Below are positions 7,160 to 9,621 of a stretch of DNA of 9,621 nucleotides, piece by piece (position 1 is the stretch's first letter; every line of letters starts with the position of its first letter). Origin of the DNA: Propionibacteriaceae bacterium UBA5174 (GTDB taxonomy: Bacteria > Actinomycetota > Actinomycetes > Propionibacteriales > Propionibacteriaceae); contig DHWU01000002.1 of assembly GCA_002413345.1 (NCBI GenBank), positions 1,864-11,484 of the forward strand. The letters run 5' to 3'. The notes below the pieces were generated by a model that did not search any database, was not told the DNA's origin, and was given only the letters and a program-made list of their open reading frames with translations. The position numbers were made by a program, and so were the translations under genes.

Positions 7160-7671
7160 CCACTAATCTGGCTTGGACTACCCGACTTACTCAGCATTCG
7201 CGCGCAATCCTGGTGATCGGCATCGCGGTGGCTGCGGCCACGATTGGCCTGTGGCTGTACCTGCCGCATAAGGCCACTCTGCGGGCCCCCGTGCGCGTAC
7301 CGTCAGGACAGAGCGCCAAGATTGGCACGACGACTTGGACCCTCAAAAGCTTGGTGGCCACCAAGACCACAACTACTTCAGGCAGAGATTCTGCAGTCGA
7401 CGGCGGCAGCTTCGTCTTGGCCACCATTGACTCCGACCTCACCGGCTACGATCCGGAGCAGGTGTGCCAGGTCTTCTTGATCGCCGGGGAGTATCGGTAC
7501 GAACCGATGTGGAGTTATACCCCCGAATGGTCGACCTCTGTGCCATGTTCGGCACCGGCTTTGAAGGTCGCCTTCGAAGTGCCGGACCGGATACTGGCTC
7601 AGATTGACGGGGTATCGGTGGAGATCGGGGATCGGCAGCCTCAACTACTGGTCGGTAGGCCCCCGAGCTGA
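7156..7671 (+). CDS. Single-pass membrane protein with extracytoplasmic domain, function unknown
   Basis: This 171-residue protein has a short basic cytoplasmic tail (1-16), one membrane segment (17-36, AILVIGIAVAAATIGLWLYL), and an outside domain (about 45-165) of likely beta structure. Notable stretches are SGQSAKIGTTTWTLKSL, GGSFVLATIDSDL (83-95), VFLIAGEYRYEP (106-117) and ALKVAFEVPDRILAQIDGVSV (from 135), a pattern recalling DUF4352-type domains. Cys104 and Cys131 could form a disulfide outside the cell. The start is secure: GGGGAGG at 7142-7148 is 7 nt before ATG, and ATGA overlaps the preceding stop, so the two proteins are probably made together and may form a complex. No catalytic motif is seen. 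Confidence 0.8.
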   Translation: MTTNLAWTTRLTQHSRAILVIGIAVAAATIGLWLYLPHKATLRAPVRVPSGQSAKIGTTTWTLKSLVATKTTTTSGRDSAVDGGSFVLATIDSDLTGYDPEQVCQVFLIAGEYRYEPMWSYTPEWSTSVPCSAPALKVAFEVPDRILAQIDGVSVEIGDRQPQLLVGRPPS

Positions 7672-7674
7672 TCC
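7629..7674. terminator. Possible bidirectional hairpin between convergent genes
   Basis: GGATCGGC (7629-7636) pairs with GCTGATCC (7667-7674), 8 bp with one G-U pair, around a 30-nt loop that contains a further 4-bp GCCT/AGGC pairing. It covers the stop of the plus-strand gene and ends just before the minus-strand stop. The two genes end only 4 bp apart, so a terminator must overlap coding sequence. The long loop and lack of T-runs make this weak. Confidence 0.22.
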
Positions 7675-7675
7675 G

Positions 7676-8308
7676 CTATGACTCTTTCAACACGGTAAGC
7701 GGCACCTTTGTGGCGTAGGTCGCAGGAGACAATCCGGAATGCCAATACGGCCCTGCCCCCAAACCCAGAATGGTTCCGTCGGAGTATTCCATTACCACCA
7801 CACCGCAAGTGATTTGCGCGCCGAGCACATACTCACCTTTGATGGTGAAGACCGCCGCCAAAGAGATCGGCTGATTACCGGGTGGCACCAGTGCCCGATC
7901 ATGGTTGTCACCAAGTTGGACCGAGAATGCCGAGCTGGCCTCGGTGCCAGAGCCAGCGGAGACGACCAAGTTTCCAGTCTCGCCAACCAAGGGGGCCAGC
8001 GTCTCGTCGTGTGGGTTGCGGACGGTGCCGAAGGCTTCGATCCTCCAGTTGCCGGAGTAGTCGCGCCTTGCTGTGGCTGAAGTCATTGTGAACACCAAGT
8101 TGCCAGCGTCCATCTCCGCACCGGGGGCAACCCAAGTATGGTCGTTGCGATCAGCAAATCCACCCAGCATCCAGACCACCCCGATAGCGCAGACCAAGGC
8201 CACAACGAGCGAAATCGTCAGGATCCGCACCCAGCGAGTTGCGCCCGATTCGGGCTCACTAACTTGGGCATCGACTAGGGGTTCCACGTCGCGAGATATT
8301 ACCTTCAA
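7676..8308 (-). CDS. Single-pass membrane protein with extracytoplasmic domain, function unknown
   Basis: The 210-residue product has an acidic cytoplasmic tail (1-24), one membrane segment (about 27-48, VRILTISLVVALVCAIGVVWML) and an outside domain (56-210) of likely beta strands: GNLVFTMTSATA, NWRIEAFGTVRNP (87-99), PPGNQPISLAAVFTIKGEY (142-160) and CGVVVMEYSDGTILGLG (168-184). The layout matches the 171-residue protein that converges on it, and the pattern (G.L.FT, N.. hydrophobic strand, VFTI..EYV) again recalls DUF4352-like domains. The frame begins with TTG at 8308, with no clear ribosome site. GTG at 8287 is an alternative that keeps the membrane segment. No ATG lies before that segment, so a non-ATG start is required. 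Function unknown. Confidence 0.75.
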   Translation of the reverse strand: MKVISRDVEPLVDAQVSEPESGATRWVRILTISLVVALVCAIGVVWMLGGFADRNDHTWVAPGAEMDAGNLVFTMTSATARRDYSGNWRIEAFGTVRNPHDETLAPLVGETGNLVVSAGSGTEASSAFSVQLGDNHDRALVPPGNQPISLAAVFTIKGEYVLGAQITCGVVVMEYSDGTILGLGAGPYWHSGLSPATYATKVPLTVLKES

Positions 8309-8326
8309 ATGCGAGGAATGGCCCAG

Positions 8327-8354
8327 TTGAGAACTGCAAATAGGGCTGTATAGT
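8327..8354 (+). promoter_or_regulatory. Promoter giving a leaderless message for the WXG-type gene
   Basis: TTGAGA (8327-8332), a 16-bp spacer and TATAGT (8349-8354) closely match the housekeeping sigma consensus. The expected transcription start is about 8361-8363, at or within two bases of the ATG at 8363, so the message would be leaderless, as is common in Actinobacteria. No Shine-Dalgarno precedes the ATG, which agrees. The same core read on the minus strand gives TATACA (8352 to 8347), a possible -10 for the divergent gene. Confidence 0.6.
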
Positions 8355-8362
8355 CTGGCAAC

Positions 8363-8827
8363 ATGGCTTTGGGGGGAAATCCAGAAGACCTACGTTCGCT
8401 GGCGAGGCGACTACACAGGCACGCCGACGATGTTGAAACGACGGCTACCAGAGTTAAAGCAGGCCAGGGCATTCAGTGGGCTGGTGCCGCTGGCGATCGA
8501 TTCAGGCAGCGGCTGCTTGACTTAGGCGAAGAGCTCGAGGCCAGCCGCGCGTTGGTGACCGAAGCCGCGACAAACACTGATGCCCTCGCAAACACCCTTG
8601 AGGAGCGCCAGCGCGCGATTGCCGCGGCGATGGACAAGGCCAAAGAGGCTCTCGGCCAAGCCCGCAACACCGTCCAACAGTTCGCGGGTGCAGTGTGGGA
8701 CGATCTGACTCACGCCGAAAAAGCTGCCCAAGAAGGTGCCCAAGCAGTGTTGGCAGCGGTCAAAGAACTACCTCCACCAGGGGACCCGCGGTGGCTGGAA
8801 ATCGCGCGAAAGGTCTTGCACCGATGA
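8363..8827 (+). CDS. WXG100-like helical protein, possible type VII secretion substrate
   Basis: The 154-residue protein begins with two helices (about 6-33 and 43-110) separated by a turn with QWAGAAGDRF, where W39-A40-G41 is a WXG motif in the usual position for ESAT-6/WXG100 proteins (helix-turn-helix, exported by ESX/type VII systems). The helices are long and Ala/Glu/Arg rich, with coiled-coil character. It is longer than the roughly 100-residue family norm: a third helical part (112-135) and the tail ELPPPGDPRWLEIARKVLHR (135-154) are added. The classic C-terminal YxxxD/E export signal is not seen, although VWDDLTHAE (111-119) lies at a similar place. No signal peptide. The start ATG fits the leaderless promoter. 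Its stop overlaps the next gene as ATGA. A non-secreted helical adaptor remains possible. Confidence 0.68.
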   Translation: MALGGNPEDLRSLARRLHRHADDVETTATRVKAGQGIQWAGAAGDRFRQRLLDLGEELEASRALVTEAATNTDALANTLEERQRAIAAAMDKAKEALGQARNTVQQFAGAVWDDLTHAEKAAQEGAQAVLAAVKELPPPGDPRWLEIARKVLHR

Positions 8828-9621
8828 TCGAACTGGTTCTGGACGAATCTGCCGGCCGGGCAACGCTTGAAGAGCCGCAGTGGCTTGCTGCTTGGCAAGC
8901 AGCCGGATCGCCGCCGTTTCCTGAATGGGCCAAACCCCGCACTGAAGGCGAACCTTTGGCCAGCGGCACGGTGTCCGAGTCCGGCGGTTTGGCGGGTGCG
9001 CTGAAGATTCGTTCAGACGCCGTCTTGCTGATCGAAGTGGCCACGGCTTTAGACAACTTCGGTTTGGTGGCAGAAGTGTCCACTGATCTCGCTGCTGTAG
9101 TTACGGTGGTGCGCAGGGTGTCGATTGATCAAAAAGCCGGTGCGGAGGCGACCAAGATGCTGCTTGGCGTCGAAGTTAGCGGCACCGTCGTTGATCACCT
9201 GCTCAGCGAAATTCTGCGGCTGCTGCCACCAACCTCTGGGCCAAATAGCCTCGGCGAAGCAGAGCTTCCTGCCGAGCTAACGGTTGCCTTCGGTCAGGCC
9301 ATCAGCCAAGGCAACAAAGAGGTGATTGACGCCATCTGCGCTGACCAAGGCTGGGCCAACCCGCCGGACGTGATGTTGGCCCTGGTCAACGAACTCGTTG
9401 GTAACGCAATGATCACTATTCAGTATCACGGCGGTCCGATGACCTTGGGGCAGTGGCTACTTACTCGGCGCGGCTGGGTGGAGTTGATCCCTACATCGGA
9501 GGGCACGGTGCGTCACGTTCCGCGAACTGAGGACGACATCGCCCGCACTCTGATCTCCGCACTGTCGAATTCGCTTACGGCCTTGTATGCGCAAGTGGCT
9601 GCGGCAAAATCGGCGCAAGGC
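8824..9621 (+). CDS. Partial gene, possibly EspG-like ESX secretion-associated protein
   Basis: An open frame runs from ATG 8824 to the window end (266 codons, no stop), so the gene is cut on the right. It overlaps the WXG-type gene as ATGA, with GAAAGG at 8808-8813. The product is soluble, without a signal or membrane segment. It alternates helices and strands: LLIEVATALDNFGLVAEVS (68-86), AAVVTVVRRVSID (90-102), VVDHLLSEILRLLPP (122-136), VMLALVNELVGNAMITIQYHG (183-203) and LGQWLLTRRGWVELIP (208-223), followed by a TEDDIARTLISAL helix. The roughly repeated two-half layout, strand-then-terminal-helix pattern and WXG partner recall EspG chaperones of ESX systems, but sequence resemblance is slight and I would not rely on it. 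No catalytic motif is seen. Confidence 0.6.
   Translation, partial: MIELVLDESAGRATLEEPQWLAAWQAAGSPPFPEWAKPRTEGEPLASGTVSESGGLAGALKIRSDAVLLIEVATALDNFGLVAEVSTDLAAVVTVVRRVSIDQKAGAEATKMLLGVEVSGTVVDHLLSEILRLLPPTSGPNSLGEAELPAELTVAFGQAISQGNKEVIDAICADQGWANPPDVMLALVNELVGNAMITIQYHGGPMTLGQWLLTRRGWVELIPTSEGTVRHVPRTEDDIARTLISALSNSLTALYAQVAAAKSAQG

Noticed and set aside
8363..8827. Reading the WXG-type protein as an LXG polymorphic toxin
   Set aside because: At 154 residues it has only helices and a short tail, with no room for a toxin domain, and the following gene does not look like a small immunity protein.
1..9621. tRNA, rRNA, CRISPR array, insertion sequence or attachment site
   Set aside because: Nearly all bases are in coding genes; I saw no cloverleaf, regular direct repeats, transposase motifs or terminal inverted repeats.

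Overview
This is a chromosomal stretch of about 9.6 kb from a moderately high-G+C actinobacterium. The evidence is the gene order mltG, aroC, aroB, ..., efp, nusB, actinobacterial protein features (EF-P with an unmodified-type PGKG loop, the SRTKARKRALDILFEADLR start of NusB, MltG with a cytoplasmic N-tail) and GTG/TTG starts. Several details (the HHKPGKGN loop of EF-P, the extended linker before NYGHTLAHAIE in AroB) remind me of Propionibacteriales, but that placement is from memory and not proven.

Left part (1-4155): a tightly packed plus-strand operon. The last codons of an upstream gene (probably ruvX) overlap mltG (endolytic transglycosylase). Then come aroC (chorismate synthase), aroB (3-dehydroquinate synthase) and a PaiB-family FMN-binding split-barrel protein. 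The aroE and aroK genes that usually sit among these genes in Actinobacteria are absent here, and a PaiB-like gene takes the slot between aroB and efp where a shikimate-pathway or peptidase gene is often found.

Middle (4156-5243): an 88-bp gap with two back-to-back hairpins, a probable terminator followed by an inverted repeat covering a possible -10 box. Then efp (GTG start) and nusB, which nearly touch and are probably translationally coupled.

Right part (5244-9621): accessory genes with no assigned function. A 635-residue polytopic membrane protein with a C-terminal extracytoplasmic domain is coupled by an ATGA overlap to a 171-residue single-pass membrane protein. A 210-residue single-pass protein of the same architecture lies tail-to-tail on the minus strand. 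Divergent from it, a leaderless-looking promoter drives a WXG-type helical protein, followed by an ATGA-coupled gene cut by the window end that resembles EspG-type ESX (type VII) secretion chaperones only weakly. This right-hand block is the most likely place for something undescribed: a set of membrane-anchored extracytoplasmic sensor-like domains beside a possible type VII secretion substrate and chaperone pair.
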